Shown in pieces: positions 1 to 12,887 of a stretch of DNA of 64,000 nt. Within the stretch, counting starts at the first letter, position 1. Each line of letters starts with the position of its first letter. The notes under the pieces are model-generated. The model did not search any database, was not told where the DNA came from, and saw only the letters and a list, made by a program, of their open reading frames with translations. Position numbers and translations under genes: made by a program. Source of the DNA: Turnera subulata (lineage: Eukaryota > Streptophyta > Magnoliopsida > Malpighiales > Passifloraceae); the NCBI GenBank assembly GCA_028386065.3, contig JAKUCV010003092.1, positions 297,721-361,720 of the forward strand, in the 5' to 3' direction.

Positions 1-3000
1 ATTGGATCTGGTGTTAGTATAATTAAGGTACATGCATCTGAATTGTCAATATGCTAGTGTCTACTTGAGTTTACAAATGGTGAATTTTGGTGGATTGATT
101 GCAGCTTTTGATTTGATATAGGTTGATGGGGATGGAAAATTTGAGAGAGTTAGTGGGACAAATGTTGGCGGTGGTACTTACTGGGGTTTGGGAAGGCTGC
201 TAACCAAGTGCAAGAGGTTACTATGATATCCTAGAGGGTCCTAATTCTTTTTCTGTTGGGAAGTGCTTTTCAAGTTTTAATTCATTCATGCTTGTTTCAG
301 TTTCGATGAGTTACTAGAGCTGAGCCAAAGGGGAGATAATAGGACCATTGACATGCTTGTTGGTGATATTTATGGTGGTATGGATTACAATAAGGTACAT
401 GCCTGCATTCTTATGTTTGTTCCTTTGGTTATGCTGATGTGAAAAAATTGTGCTACAGATTGTCAGGTTGGTGCTGCAAGTTAGCATCAACATTGTTAGC
501 CAGAAGTAATATTAGCATTTCTTCAGTTACATAATATTGACTTTCCATCCCTTAATTTCATTATGGTAGATTGGTCTCTCAGCATCAACTATTGCGTCTA
601 GTTTTGGCAAGGCCATTTCTGATAAGAAGGAACTTGATGACTACAGCCCTGAAGATATTTCCTTGTCCCTTTTGCGAATGATTTCATACAATATTGGGCA
701 GGTGAGCTAATAAAAGATTCCACTATGCAGATTTTCCAACTTGTTTATTTTCTTACCCAAGAATTGAATTAAGACAGGGCTGCATGCACAGTAAGACATT
801 ATACCTCTCAGTTGTCGTCAATTCCAAGCCTTCTCAACTAGCTTATCTTAATGCATCTTTACTATTTGCTCAAAATTCAATATTGGTGATGCTCAGTTCT
901 TGCAACACATTATATTGGTCGCATGTATTTAGTTCCAGACGTGAGGTTATTGTCTATTAGTAGTATAAGGAAACTCTAATTGTTAGAGAAAGATCTTCAG
1001 GCCCAAGTGGCAACAATTTTGTAACTTTTATATTTGAATATATGGAACATAGCAGGGCCAAATGTTGGAACTCAAAAAGGGAGTATGCCAGTTTAATTGT
1101 TGACCATCATTGCGAGAACTGTAACATAATCCGAATGGTTCATTTGTCTGCACAACCATCTCTATTGAAATATACAGTGATCAGACACATTAGATTATGC
1201 ACTATCAGATGAATTTATTGCTCAAATTCTTTTGTTGAGAATCTAAATAACACAGTCTGAAAAATGTTTTGCAAGAATCTAGTTGCAACTTCAATTTAAT
1301 TGCTTTGGCATTGACTATGTTCTGCCATCGTTTCTTGTTGTAAAGTTCTCTAAGTGGCCTTTTGGTCTTAAGCTGAATGTCTGACACCATTATGTTTGAT
1401 AGCTGGTCACAATTTGAATAAACATGCTAGCTCTAAATTTGAAGTTCCACTATGCAGATTGCATACTTGAATGCACTTCGTTTTGGACTCAAGAGAATTT
1501 TCTTTGGAGGGTTCTTTATAAGGGGTCATGCTTACACCATGGATACTATCTCCTTTGCTGTACATTTCTGGTATGTGTTTCAAGGTTCTGTAATCTCTTT
1601 ATCACAATGTAAGGCCTACCTGGGCTTTCCTTGTATAAAAGTATAAAAGTAGATTTTTCTTGCTGCGGTTTTCTTCATTTTCATTATCAGACTTTCTGCA
1701 GCAGGTATTTGCTAAAGACGTTTTCATGTTTCATATTCATCATCTAGGTCAAAGGGCAATGCACAGGCAATGTTTCTTCGGCATGAAGGCTTTTTGGGAG
1801 CTTTAGGTGCATTCATGAGCTACGAAACGCATGGTCTTGATGACTTGATGGTTCATCATTTGGTTGAAAGGTTCCCAATGGGTGCACCATATACCGGTGG
1901 AAGTATTCATGGGCCACCTCTTGGAGATTTGAATGAGAAGGCAAGTGCTTTTAGTTTGGAAATTTTCACGATAGTCTAGATGCTACATTTGGGGTAGAGC
2001 CAAATTTAATTAACGCTTATAGATGACAGCCATTCAATAATCAACCTAAAATGCTCTTTGTCAAGCTCTAATTCAGCCAAAACCTTCTAACTAATCTATT
2101 TAAATTGCAGACCAGGGTTGGTTTCTGATTGACCTTAGGTAGTATTAGTTAGCTCAGCACCGCGGTCTTATTATCTTACAGTGGGTGTACTGGCAGATGG
2201 CCAATGTAAACTCTTCAGCCGAACTCAATTTCCTGCTATGCATTTTACATCAGTTTTTGGCTTTGCTTGCATTACTTGGAAAAAGAATATGGCTTTGAGG
2301 CGAGATTCCTGAAGACTAAATATTGAAAGTTATCTTTATACCAGATGGTGAAAAAGATAAAGTAGGCTACTGTTGTTGGTTTTGGGATGGCATCAATAAA
2401 AGTGTCATTAAAGTTATTCCACTATAATGATTCTCTTGATACTTTATTTCAACCATGATTCCATATTTTGAGATATAATTTAGGAATAGATTCTTTGAGC
2501 AACTTGTACCCTGCATTCAGCTATAGATGAAAAGTGAGAAGGCTATACTACATATAAGAAACTAGGGATGCTTACTGCTGAAATGTTATATGGACAAAAA
2601 ATTGGCTAGAAGGAACAGGTCAGTCATTGGTCTTTTCTTGTTACTTTAGTGGAGAACAAAATTCAACCTTTTTTCTTTTATTTTTTGTACTGATATGAAC
2701 TCTTGAATATAAGCAATTATGGAGAATATTGATGTACTCTTTTGTCGGAATGGCGAGAGTGGCCAGAGTTTTCTTCATGAATGCATGCTTCTAACTAGTG
2801 TGCGTTGCTGCTGGTATTCAATCAATCTGGCAAAATGTTGTCTGTTTTTCTTTTAGCATATATATCAGAAGTTTTTGTTTGTATACTGCATACTCGTGCT
2901 GGATTATTAATTGCTGTTGACTAAATTGCAGATTTCATGGATGGAGAAGTTTGTGCTCAAGGGGACTGAGATTACTGCTCCTGTTCCAATGGCTCCACCT

Positions 3001-6000
3001 GGTACTACTGGACTTGGTGGTTTTGAAGTTCCTTCATCCAAAGGTGGCACACTGCGCCCTGATGCAAGTGCATTAAATGTTGGCGTTCTCCATCTTGTAC
3101 CAACTTTGGAGGTGTTTCCACTATTGGCAGACCCAAAAACGTATGCAAAGTTGCACACTGCTGTTATTTACCTGATCCAATTCCTTTAATTGCTGTAGCT
3201 TGGAATTCCAGAGGAAAATTACTATCTTTAGTTCTTATTATTACATATATATCCTATCTAAATCTCTGATGGTAGAATGACTTGTATGCCTCAGGTATGA
3301 ACCTAACACTATCGACCTTGCTGATCACAGCGAGTTAGAGTGAGTTTCCTGTGGAGGATCTCTGAACTTCACTTTACACTCTCAAGTACTAGTTACAATT
3401 CTCAACATATATTTTGAATGTTTTTTTAACTTGTTACATTTCCCTTGTTTCCTTATTCAGGTATTGGTTCACTGTGCTGTCCGAGCATCTGCCAGATCTT
3501 GTTGACAAAGTATGCATCAATATTTCACTGAATCCTTATTCTTCCTCTTACACACTTGTATACTTCCTTTGGGTCTTAATCGGAATATACTTGGTGTCTA
3601 GATAGGCAAAATTTTCCATTTTGTCCAGTTCAATGGTTTGACAAGGCACCAAAGGTTCTGAATCAAAGTTCAGTTGTGAAACCTTGCGTTTAAGTAATAT
3701 TATATACATTGCTTTATTGAATTTCAGAGTCAGTGACTCTTGAAAGCAAAATTATGAGGGGTTGAAGCTCTTTCTTTGTGGAGAAAGAATTATTCCTGTT
3801 AAGGTTGCAAAACCATAGGAAAGGTGCTCTTAGATAGCTGTATTTTCTTCATTTTTGCACAAGGTGTTGCTTTTAGGCCTCAAAGGTGCAATCTATGGTT
3901 GCAAGGCCAATTTGCTGCTCAGTTCTTTGTTCATAAATCTGAACAACTTTGAAGCTGATTGTAATAGTCGAATGTGGAATATTATAGGCGGTGGCTAGTG
4001 AAGGCGGAACAGACGATGCCAAAAGAAGGGGTGATGCCTTTGCCCGTGCTTTTTCTGCTCACCTGGCAAGGTAATCATACCGTTCCGATGAATTGCCTCT
4101 TTGAATACTATCTGCAGTAGCAGTTATCTGCCAGTGAATACACTGTATGTGCAACACATATCTGTCAGTAAATCCATGAATCGTGTGTTTAAAGTTCTTT
4201 AACTTTTTGTTTCTTTTCTGTTGGATGCTAGACTGCCACCGTGATGAGGCCAGGAGCCTCATGTTCATGGCTATTCACAGAAAGTTCTTGATTGAATATT
4301 ACAGCTTTGCAAATGTTTTGCGTTTCATTATGTCTAATTTATCAATGTCCAACTCATTGTATAGGCTGATGGAGGAGCCTGCTGCATATGGGAAGCTAGG
4401 ATTGGCTAATCTTTTGGAACTGAGGGAAGAGTGTCTGAGAGAGTTCCAATTTGTTGATGCCTATAGAAGCATAAAGCAGAGGTAATTGTATTTTCTATTT
4501 CAACTGGTTGAAACTATTTGAGTCCTTTATTGTTTCTAATTAATTTCTGGGAATGTTGTTGTACTCGCGCTTACTCATGTACACATGGTCTTGTGGCTAT
4601 TTGACCACAAGGCATGATGTAACTACCTCTTATTTAAAGGGAAACAATGTTTGGGATAACTCGATAGTTTTAGTATATGCTCATAGCTATTGAGCCGTTC
4701 ATCAATGAAATAGTAACATTTGGTGGTATGCTGCTTAAGCTCCTTGCTTACAACTTGAGGTGAATTTAATATGTGCATAATGAGGCACATTAACAGTAGA
4801 TGGCCTCAATCTTGCTTTTACATAGGTGAGAGAAATTATCCTGGAGTTCTATTGTGCATTGAAAGTTTCTCTTATCAAGGCCATCCTCAGTCCTCATGTT
4901 ATGAATCTTCACGTAGGATAGGGTCACAGGGTGATGAATGGGAAAGTTGGCACCAATGAACCGATTATTTCCCTTTCCTTGCTTCCTTGGCCGACATATT
5001 GCGAGTCCTGGGCTAGTGAAAGGGAGCCCTGACCTTGAGTCTCATTTGTGAGAGATTCAATCTGTTGAACAGAATTGAAGGGGAAAGACTTAGTTCTGTT
5101 TTATTGATCTTAAATAGGACTTAAGAGTAATGCAGGCACAAGAATCATATTCTAGAAGGAAAACATCTTGATAAAAGGGGGAAAAAGGTGATGGCAATCA
5201 CTAATCAAAGACAATAAGAAAATTGAATCTGCAAAAATCCGGATTTGCACGTTGCATCATGAGTATTGCTGACCAACGAATGAACCGCTTACAGCTTGAG
5301 TCCCCTTGTAAGCAGAGCAGGGGGTCAGGGGACAGTGAGAAATGGGAAGTTTCTGAGTGATACAGACAAAACTATGAAAATTTTCCCTCTACTTATTTTC
5401 ACTTAATTTATCTCTTAATTCCATTCTTGGTTTTCAATGTTTACAGGGAAAATGAAGCATCACTTGCTGTGCTATCTGACTTGTTGGTGGAGATTGATAG
5501 TATGACAGAGGTAGAGAACAATGCAGTTGTTTATTTGCTTAGACTGTGCAGCACAGAAATAATTATTATCTGCCCCTTGGGCTGAGTGCTTTAGCCCCGT
5601 GGAACAAGAGTATTTCATGAATCATTAATCTCTTTCCCGTGTTTTTTGCTGTTCCACCTGTGCAACATGTTGACAATATGAATCCTGTCTATCTGTAGGA
5701 GACAAGATTGCTCACCTTAATAGAGGGTGTTCTAGCTGCAAACATATTTGACTGGGGTTCTCGGGCATGTGTAGATCTCTATCATAAAGGAACAATAATC
5801 GAAATTTATAGGATGAGTCGCAACAAAATGCAAAGGCCGTGGAGGGTGAGTGTAGAAGAATTCTTTTTTTTTTTGTTTTTTAATTGTAATACATGATATT
5901 AAATAAGACAATGTATGCTGATCCTTTCATTTGATGTGCTCTTAGGTTGATGATTTTGATGCATTTAAAGAGAGAATGCTGGGATCTGGGGATAGAAAAC

Positions 6001-7769
6001 CTCGCCCCCATAAGAGAGCTCTACTCTTTGTGGATAATTCAGGTGCTGATGTCATCCTGGGGATGCTTCCACTAGCTCGGGAACTTCTTCGTCGTGGAAC
6101 TGAAGTAAGTTTGTCTTGTGGTGCTGGCGAAACCTTTCAAATGAGTTATTTTCCCTAATCAAAGGTTTACTTGCTCACATTGTCTTTCATGATTAATTTG
6201 GAAAACTGGGTCTGCCTTGCAGCTTAAACTTTGACTAAAAACCAAGCTGTTGGGGTAGTGTATCTGTACATGAATAGCTAGGGCCACCTTATAATGCACC
6301 CCATTACAAAACACATTTTCAACAGAGTTGCTCTGTTTTCTCCTGCTATTACAGTGTGACAATAGATTCACATGAATAGCTTGGCAAACCTTAAAGAGCA
6401 CCGCCAATCACAATTTACATTTTCAACACAATCGCTCTGTTTTCTCCCTGTTATTGCAGTCTGATGATAGATTCTGGCATTGACTTAATCTTTGCAGGTT
6501 GTTTTGGTTGCAAACTCTCTCCCTGCACTAAATGATGTAACTGCTATGGAGCTTCCGGACATTGTCGCTGAGGCTGCAAAGGTTTGTCAAGTTGAAAGTT
6601 TGGCTTTGCACTACAGTTATAAATTCATACCACTAGCCATCACTGAACCAAATGTTCTAATGTACTCATGACTTCATTATCTTGTGTCATGCCCCTTTTT
6701 TTAAAGAACTCTGATGGATATACTAAATGTCTTAAAAGACGTGGGCAAATTTGACCCGGGACTATGATATTAGTTACATGTATGAGGTACGGAAAAGTAT
6801 GGGAGATGATTATGAGTCTGGGTCACCCGAAATAGATGAAGTCTCACTCTTCGTTCATTAGATGCCTCAATGTCACAGTTGATTCATTTAGCAATTAATT
6901 TTGTTGATGCATTTTAATTTCAAACGTTGTGTCAAATAATCCCAACAAGGGAATATAAACTGATCTTCCTATCTGCAGCATTGTAACATTCTACGAAGAG
7001 CTGCTGAAGCAGGAGGCCTGCTAGTGGATGCAATGGCTAACTCGTTAGATGGTTCTAAAGAGAGCTCTCCCTCAGTCCCTTTGATGGTTGTTGAGAATGG
7101 ATGCGGGAGCCCATGTATAGATTTGAGGCAAGTCAGCTCTGAGCTTGCTGCTGCTGCAAAAGATGCTGATTTGGTATTAGCCGAGTTCCTACAATCTGAA
7201 TCCTTTTTCTTCTTTTTTTTTTTTTCATAAATTTGAGAGCATTAATTAAGAATGTTACAGCAATCTTACCTCGGATTTTGTATGGTGCAGGTTATCTTGG
7301 AAGGTATGGGTAGAGCGATCCACACCAACTTCAATGCTCGGTTCAAGTGTGATGCACTGAAGGTAAGTCTTAAATTTTGTTTCTTTTTGTGGTTAAACGT
7401 TGAATGGATGGATCTTTTCCAAGTGTTTCAAGGTACATGTACTATTTTGACAATTCTGAACTCCAAATTCTTTCATTGGCAGTTTGATGTCGAACTGACT
7501 GTTTCATCCTTCAAATGTGTGTATAAACATAGAATCTTAGATTCTAACACCCATTTGAGGAATAAAAGCATATACCTATAACAGAATGAGTTAAAAAGTG
7601 ACTATCCAATGCGTGTGTGCTTTCACTCTCAGTTTGACTCTCGTCCATTCCTTTGCAGCTTGCTATGGTGAAGAATCAGAGGTTGGCCGAAAAACTGCTT
7701 AAAGGGAACATATACGACTGCGTCTGCAGATATGAACCAGCCAGTGAAAAGCTTCTCCAAAGTTCCTAG
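1..7769 (+). CDS. PANK2: Bifunctional pantothenate kinase / DUF89 phosphatase, 3' part (5' end outside window)
   Basis: Type II pantothenate kinase phosphorylates pantothenate in the first step of CoA synthesis. The C-terminal DUF89 domain is a metal-dependent phosphatase thought to act on phosphopantetheine-type metabolites. Exons read: 1-27, 122-216, 301-394, 570-701, 1458-1570, 1748-1940, 2932-3140, 3295-3339, 3461-3509, 3988-4070, 4365-4481, 5447-5510, 5699-5845, 5946-6104, 6498-6581, 6979-7173, 7291-7362, 7659-7769. They sum to 1,989 nt, so 662 residues remain in frame and end at TAG. The kinase half shows GTNVGGGTYWGLGRLL, and the visible sequence begins in IGSGVSIIK, so the N-terminal ATP-binding part is missing only because of the window edge. 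The phosphatase half shows DNSGADVILGMLPLARELL and EGMGRAIHTN. The intron after 1940 has a GC donor. Same domain order as Arabidopsis PANK2; identification is secure, while the symbol rests on memory. Confidence 0.93.
6269..6477 (+). repeat. Imperfect tandem duplication of about 102 bp in the last large PANK intron
   Basis: Two adjacent copies begin at about 6271 and 6373 with TGAATAGCT and both contain CATTTTCAACA and GCTCTGTTTTCTCC. Each copy carries a pyrimidine tract followed by a TATTACAG or TATTGCAG sequence that resembles a 3' splice site. The exon acceptor I use lies just downstream at 6496-6497. The copies differ at many positions, so the duplication is not recent. Confidence 0.75.
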
Positions 7770-8306
7770 TCCTTCATGTATTCTGTATAGCATTAGAAAA
7801 ATAGGGCATCACCCGTAGACTACCACACTGCTGTTGGCGCTCAAGTGTTTCCAGACCCCATACTGAAAGCTCGGGGAGGAAAAACAGAAAGGAAATAAGT
7901 CAAAAGACCGACGGGAACCTCGAAATCCCTGATTCTGTCGTTGTTCTCTTCTCTTTCTTGAACTGTGAAATGTACACCATATAGCGTTGGCTCAGGTTGA
8001 ACTGGAGCTTACTTTAATAGCTCGGCTCATAACCTGGGGCGCAAAGAACAATGGAAGCTGTACCTGTTGTGCTAATAGAAAGATCATGAATTTTCAGTTC
8101 TCCAGAATCTTTTTTTTTTTTTTTTTTTGCCAGAGAGTTCTTCAGAATCTGTGGTCATGATATATGTCCATGAATGTCACAGATTGTCTCCATTTTCGTC
8201 ATTTCATTTGTCCCTCGTGCAAATCATCTTGATGGTTTGCTTCAGATGTCCGCAAGCGCAGGATGTGTATGGGTTTAATAAAAAATTATGTCTTTTTTCA
8301 GCAAAT
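7770..8306 (+). other. PANK 3' UTR and spacer before the tRNA gene
   Basis: No open frame with family resemblance was seen. The stretch should hold the 3' UTR of the pantothenate kinase transcript; no clear AATAAA near the stop was noticed. It includes a T tract of about 20 bases near 8110-8130. Confidence 0.5.
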
Positions 8307-8378
8307 GGGCATTTGGTCTAGTGGTATGATTCTCGCTTTGGGTGCGAGAGGTCCCGAGTTCGATTCTCGGAATGCCCC
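8307..8378 (+). tRNA. tRNA-Pro (anticodon UGG)
   Basis: A 72-nt cloverleaf. The acceptor stem GGGCATT (8307-8313) pairs perfectly with AATGCCC (8371-8377), and C8378 is the discriminator. The anticodon stem CTCGC/GCGAG (8332-8336 with 8344-8348) closes a seven-base loop with anticodon TGG at 8339-8341. The T arm CCGAG/CTCGG encloses TTCGATT, which is also the Pol III box B; the D arm supplies box A. There is no intron. CCA is not encoded, as expected for a nuclear gene. A CAA just upstream (8302-8304) fits the usual plant tRNA start context. It lies between two protein genes on the same strand and is an independent Pol III unit. Confidence 0.96.
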
Positions 8379-8398
8379 AAAGGGCACTCGCTTCCTTC

Positions 8399-8406
8399 TT
8401 TTTTTT
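8399..8406 (+). terminator. Pol III terminator of tRNA-Pro
   Basis: A run of eight T residues starts 21 bases after the tRNA discriminator base. Four or more T on the sense strand is enough for RNA polymerase III termination. Confidence 0.8.
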
Positions 8407-9755
8407 ACACCTAAAGGGACTGGGTTATGGATTTCTGGGCCTTGCCCGTTAACAAGAGGCAGGCCCAGTTCATTCAAAGATATTTTCCAACTCGGGGTCC
8501 AATTTATATTCCTAATCGCATAAACCACGTGATTAAACCAAAACAAACAAGGTTTAGTTTTTAACCAAACCGTTTAATCTATTTTGTAACCTCTCAATGA
8601 TTGTTGTTTAATTAATCTAATAGAACTACTACTACTAATAAGATCCGGTCCCCCACTTCCAAGAAACTAAAATCTACTCTACCGTATCTAAGCAAAGTCG
8701 AGTCTCTAGTGCTCCCAGAGTGAGTGGACACTTCAAGTAGCCGAGGTACACGTGTTGGTTTTAGAAAAAGAAAAAAAATAAAGAACTTAAATTTACACAC
8801 AAAAAAGCAGAGAAAATGCATAAATTGAAGAAGCGCATGTAGAGGAGAGACAAGGGTGTGATGGCGAGTAAACTGTTGTTATGTCCGGTCATGCGTGTGT
8901 TTCATGTTCAGCAACCAACCACAGAGAGAGAGAGTGAAGTTCCAAAAAAAAAAAAAAAAAAAAGAGAGAGAAAAAGGACAAGAGGTAGTAGTACCATATA
9001 CAGACTACAGAGTGAAGAGGCGAACATAAACCCTTGCCTGCTTGGCTTCTTCTTCTTCTTATATACAGACTACAGTAGAAGTTAGTAGTAGTAGAAGTAA
9101 TAATTTCTTCCTCTCTCGCTCTCTCTCTCTCTCTCCTTGATTTATTGTTGCTGTTTTCTCCTTGTTTTTCTTGCCTTTTATTTGAGTTTTTTAATTAAAC
9201 ATGCCCCCACAGGTTTGGTCTTTTTCATTTCCTTTCCTTTCTACTTGGTTTCCCCTTTTTTCCCTTTCCTTCTCAGTAGGAATCTAACTACTACTTCCTC
9301 GGCTCTGCTTGTGTCAGATCATAGCTTTGTCCTGGGTTAAAGCATGCAATGTGAGCTCTTATCCCTTTGTTTCGTTTCAGGTTTGTACTTATTCTTCATT
9401 TTTCTGGCTTTTTTTTTGGGTTTCTTCTATTATTTGATTGGAACTTCCAGGTGGGTACTTATAAAGTTTGTTCCTTTCTCCTCCTCCTTTTTTTGGTTTT
9501 TTGTATTTCTTATCAGCTCCAGAAGTGATGTCGAACCAGGAAAAGAAGTTGCTTTAGGGCATTCTAGACAGTGGAAAGTCCTAAAACCCTAGAAGCTCTG
9601 TCCCCACTTGATAAAAAACTTGGCACCCTAGTACCCCGATTGCAAGATTCTACTTGGATTTTTTGATGAGTGGCTATACTGAAGTGAGGACTTTGGTGGG
9701 TAGAAAAATTTGAAGTTTGCAGTTTCTGTTGAGGAATGCTGGTAAAAGGGTCAAT
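8407..9755 (+). promoter_or_regulatory. Upstream region and probable long leader of the PWWP gene
   Basis: No conserved coding sequence is visible. CACGTG G-box cores lie at 8526-8531 and 8749-8754, a telo-box-like AAACCCTA at 9584-9591, and pyrimidine-rich sequence at about 9100-9300 typical of a plant core promoter or leader. The transcription start cannot be placed by eye. An ATG at 9344 opens an 82-codon frame that closes at 9592, which would be an upstream ORF unless a leader intron removes it. A TTTCAG at about 9376-9381 is one possible leader-intron acceptor. Confidence 0.4.
8944..9136 (+). repeat. Cluster of simple repeats and a 15-bp direct repeat
   Basis: Contains about 20 A (8944-8963) running into GAGAGAG, a 15-bp direct repeat ATATACAGACTACAG at 8996-9010 and 9061-9075, CTT and AGT triplet runs, and a CT dinucleotide tract from about 9111 to 9136. 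CT tracts near plant transcription starts can act as GAGA-type or initiator-like elements. Confidence 0.8.
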
Positions 9756-12700
9756 ATGAGCAGTGACGAAGATTGGATTGGTAAGGTGGACTCCGTGAGA
9801 GGGGCTGATGTTGTGGGAGGAGAGGGTTTGGATGTTGATGCAATGGTGGAGTTTGAAATGAGTAATGTTGTTGATTTTAAAGAGGGTTCTTTGATGAATG
9901 ATGGTACTGGTAAGACCATGGAAGGAGAGGGTTCTGTGGAAGCAGGTCTGGATGAGAAGTTGGTGGATTTGAGTGGTAAAGTAGATGCAGACTGTTTTCT
10001 AGAAGCAGGGTTGGATGAAAAGTTGGAGGATTTGGGTGGTATGGTGAGTGAAGTGGATGGAGATGCTTTTGTTGGAGCGGGTTTGGACAGAAAGTTGGTC
10101 AATTTAAGTGGTACAGGGAGTGAGGAGGTTGCAGTTGGGAAGAATTGGGCAGATGAAGAAATGAAGGAGAAGGAATTAGCGGGACTTAATGGTGATGGTT
10201 CTGCTAAGAAAATAGAGGTTTCTGGAGACAATATATCGCTTTATGTGGATTTCTCTGATTCTCTGAGCGGAGCCAACTTTAGTAATACAGGTGCTAAAAA
10301 TTATTCTGGGTCGATGACAATGAAGGATCAGTCTGGAGATGCTGGTAGCAGGAGAGAAGAAGAGTTAGATGGTAATTTTAATGTGGGTGACATAGTATGG
10401 ATTAAGACCAAAAACCAGTCCTGGTGGCCCGGGAAGGTTTATGATCCATTAGACGCGGCAAATGATGTTACAAATAGTGGTCAGAAAAATGGCATGCTGG
10501 TGGGGTACTTTGGAAGTAGCCACATTTCTTGGTGCTTGCCATCTCAGCTAAGGCCTTTCAATGAGGACTTTGAAGAGATGTCGAGAAAAAACAAGGCTAG
10601 AAGTTTCCTGGGGGCTGTTGACAGGGCTGTGGATGAGTTTGGTAAATGCCTGAAAGCAGAGATGACTTGTTCCTGTGTTCTCAAAGAAGGTGAGCAACGA
10701 GCTTGTAATGCAAGAACCAATGATGGAGCTTCAATGCTAGGGAGCAAATATGGTGAATTCTCAGCGTCTCAGTTTGAACCACAAAAGTTTCTAGCCCAAC
10801 TCACACATGTTGCCGAATTTGTAACCAAACCCGGAATACTTGAGTTAACAGCTGCAAAAAATCATTTGTTGGCGTTTTACCGTTACATAGGACATTGTCA
10901 ATTGCCTACAGATCAGCTCTGTGATACAGATGATGATCATGAGAATGCTGTTGAGGGGCTAGGAGAGAGAAGCCATGGTAGTTCTCGAGGTAGAGGCCGG
11001 AAGCCAAAAGGAGCTAAACATAACTTGCAAAATACACCAGATGGAGTTTTGGTGCAAAAACTGAATGAAGATTCAGCGATGATGTTTGGCAGGGAAAATG
11101 ACAACAAATTGAGTCCCAGGAGAAAAAGGAAAATGACTGATACTGAAGGTGAAGGTCTTGATGTCAATCCATGCAAGCAGGAGGATGCTTGCATCTTGGG
11201 ATCTCCAAGGACGACAGATCAGAGCTCTGGGTTGAGAGAGAGGAAGAAGAGCAAGTATTTGTGTTACCCTTATGTAAAATGGGGTCCTAAGAAAAGTACT
11301 CCAAGTCAAAAGGAAGAGTCCAAAACTGAAGATGATCCTCTAGAAGCTGATGATGTAAGCAATAGTTCAGTTTCTAAATCCAGCAGCAAGAGGTTCCAGA
11401 GGAAGTGGTTCAGAAAATTCGTTAATGCAAATGATATATCCAATAACCCAGAGTTGACCAATGCATCTGTTGCTGATTTGCTCTCTGAACTATGTTTCAC
11501 AGCTGCAGATTGCCTGTATCCAAATGAGAGTACAAACTTTGATTTAATTGACTGGTTCTTTTCAAGGTTCAGAACATCTATGTATCATGATGAGTCCATC
11601 TACGAGGTGCATTGCAAGAGTGTGATTGAAGGTAATGCTGATGTGGTCCTAGGTGAAGATGCACTGGAGATAGGTCCCGAGATGAAGATGCAGGGCAAAA
11701 CGAACTCTAAAAACTCAGCTGGGCCAAAGATCAAATCTCTTTCTGGTTTGTCAGATGTAAATGTGAACAATGCTACAGTAGAAAAGCTGCACGAAGCAGG
11801 CCCCACCCCAAATGGAATACCGGGTCCAAAGAGGAAAAAGAAGCAAGTATCACCTCCAGCAATTGTACAGACCAGTCCAACAGCAGACATACCAGACTTG
11901 AATGGTAATGGCGTGCCCAATTTATTGGTAGAGAACTTGCAGAATGTAGGAAATGCTGCTTCTGAAGGTAAAGGTGAGCCAAGCGAGGAAAAGAAGAAAC
12001 CGAGCTCACCAATCGCAAAAGGAAATACTGCTGAACCTCGAACATTGCCTGCAGATTTGCAAGTGAACGGCGCATTCTCAGTTAATCCTGTGGCCGAGCA
12101 AAGTAATAAAGAGGGGGTCACCATAAGCATGCCTCATTCAGATGGGAAGGATACGGTCCTAAATGATCCAGCAATGAAGGGACCTGTCTCTGCTGAAGGC
12201 AAGCCTGGGCCTAGAAAAAGAAAGAGGAAGGAGGAACCAACTTCTGCAGCGACCACCGTTGCTGCTGTGATACCAGATCTAAACGGTACTACGGCTGAAT
12301 CCAACACTTTGGGCAACCCGGAGAAGAAGAGGAGGAGGAGAGGAGAAAAACCTCTGGGACGTCCTAGAAAGAAACCTGTTTCTGGAGTGCCAAATATAAC
12401 CACAAATTATGGTAGAGTTGGCACTGCTCTTCTCTTAACATTTGCTCCAGGATGTTCCATGCCATCCAAAGAAGTCCTGGTTGCAACATTTTCCAGGTTT
12501 GGGCCATTGAAGGAATCAGAGACACAGTTAGTGAAAGATTCATCCACTGCCCAAGTCGTATTCATGAATAATACTGATGCCGGAGAAGCAGTGAAGAGTT
12601 TACAGAACTCTAGTCCTTTTGGTGCAACACTTGTCAATTTCCAACTGCATCAGCTTCTACCCCCACCAGCCCACCAGCCATTGCAGGGAGCCCCAAAGCC

Positions 12701-12887
12701 GTCTGGCTCAATGCCGAATGCTGCAGAGGTGCCTCCCATTGACTTCATAAGGCAAAATCTGGAGATGATGACAACAATGCTGGAGAAGTCGGGAAATAAC
12801 CTCTCACCGGAGATGAGAACCAAATTGGAGAGCGAGATTAAAGGCCTCCTGAAGAAGGTCATGTCCACCCCCAGTTCTTCCGCTTAG
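9756..12887 (+). CDS. PWWP domain-containing chromatin protein (PDP family), intronless
   Basis: PWWP proteins of this plant family bind methylated histone tails and work with PRC2 and MSI-type complexes in the nucleus. The start is the first ATG of the frame (9756, MSSDEDWIG), giving 1,043 residues in one exon. Residues about 1-200 are acidic and hold three near copies of an [16 protein letters not shown] unit. The PWWP domain lies at about 208-300, with [10 protein letters not shown] and SWWP at 222-225. A long basic, low-complexity region follows. It contains GRGRKPKG, two modules pairing GP[KR]x-type basic clusters with IPDLNG, and an AT-hook-like GRPRKK. Near the C terminus is an RRM-like fold ([35 protein letters not shown]), then a conserved tail ([18 protein letters not shown]). 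The domain order matches the Arabidopsis PDP proteins; I cannot assign which member. Confidence 0.93.
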   Translation: MSSDEDWIGKVDSVRGADVVGGEGLDVDAMVEFEMSNVVDFKEGSLMNDGTGKTMEGEGSVEAGLDEKLVDLSGKVDADCFLEAGLDEKLEDLGGMVSEVDGDAFVGAGLDRKLVNLSGTGSEEVAVGKNWADEEMKEKELAGLNGDGSAKKIEVSGDNISLYVDFSDSLSGANFSNTGAKNYSGSMTMKDQSGDAGSRREEELDGNFNVGDIVWIKTKNQSWWPGKVYDPLDAANDVTNSGQKNGMLVGYFGSSHISWCLPSQLRPFNEDFEEMSRKNKARSFLGAVDRAVDEFGKCLKAEMTCSCVLKEGEQRACNARTNDGASMLGSKYGEFSASQFEPQKFLAQLTHVAEFVTKPGILELTAAKNHLLAFYRYIGHCQLPTDQLCDTDDDHENAVEGLGERSHGSSRGRGRKPKGAKHNLQNTPDGVLVQKLNEDSAMMFGRENDNKLSPRRKRKMTDTEGEGLDVNPCKQEDACILGSPRTTDQSSGLRERKKSKYLCYPYVKWGPKKSTPSQKEESKTEDDPLEADDVSNSSVSKSSSKRFQRKWFRKFVNANDISNNPELTNASVADLLSELCFTAADCLYPNESTNFDLIDWFFSRFRTSMYHDESIYEVHCKSVIEGNADVVLGEDALEIGPEMKMQGKTNSKNSAGPKIKSLSGLSDVNVNNATVEKLHEAGPTPNGIPGPKRKKKQVSPPAIVQTSPTADIPDLNGNGVPNLLVENLQNVGNAASEGKGEPSEEKKKPSSPIAKGNTAEPRTLPADLQVNGAFSVNPVAEQSNKEGVTISMPHSDGKDTVLNDPAMKGPVSAEGKPGPRKRKRKEEPTSAATTVAAVIPDLNGTTAESNTLGNPEKKRRRRGEKPLGRPRKKPVSGVPNITTNYGRVGTALLLTFAPGCSMPSKEVLVATFSRFGPLKESETQLVKDSSTAQVVFMNNTDAGEAVKSLQNSSPFGATLVNFQLHQLLPPPAHQPLQGAPKPSGSMPNAAEVPPIDFIRQNLEMMTTMLEKSGNNLSPEMRTKLESEIKGLLKKVMSTPSSSA

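Noticed and set aside
9674..10231. 185-codon open frame on the minus strand under the PWWP gene
   Set aside because: It mirrors the repetitive acidic coding strand (serine/proline/threonine-rich) and has no family pattern; a shadow of the real gene.
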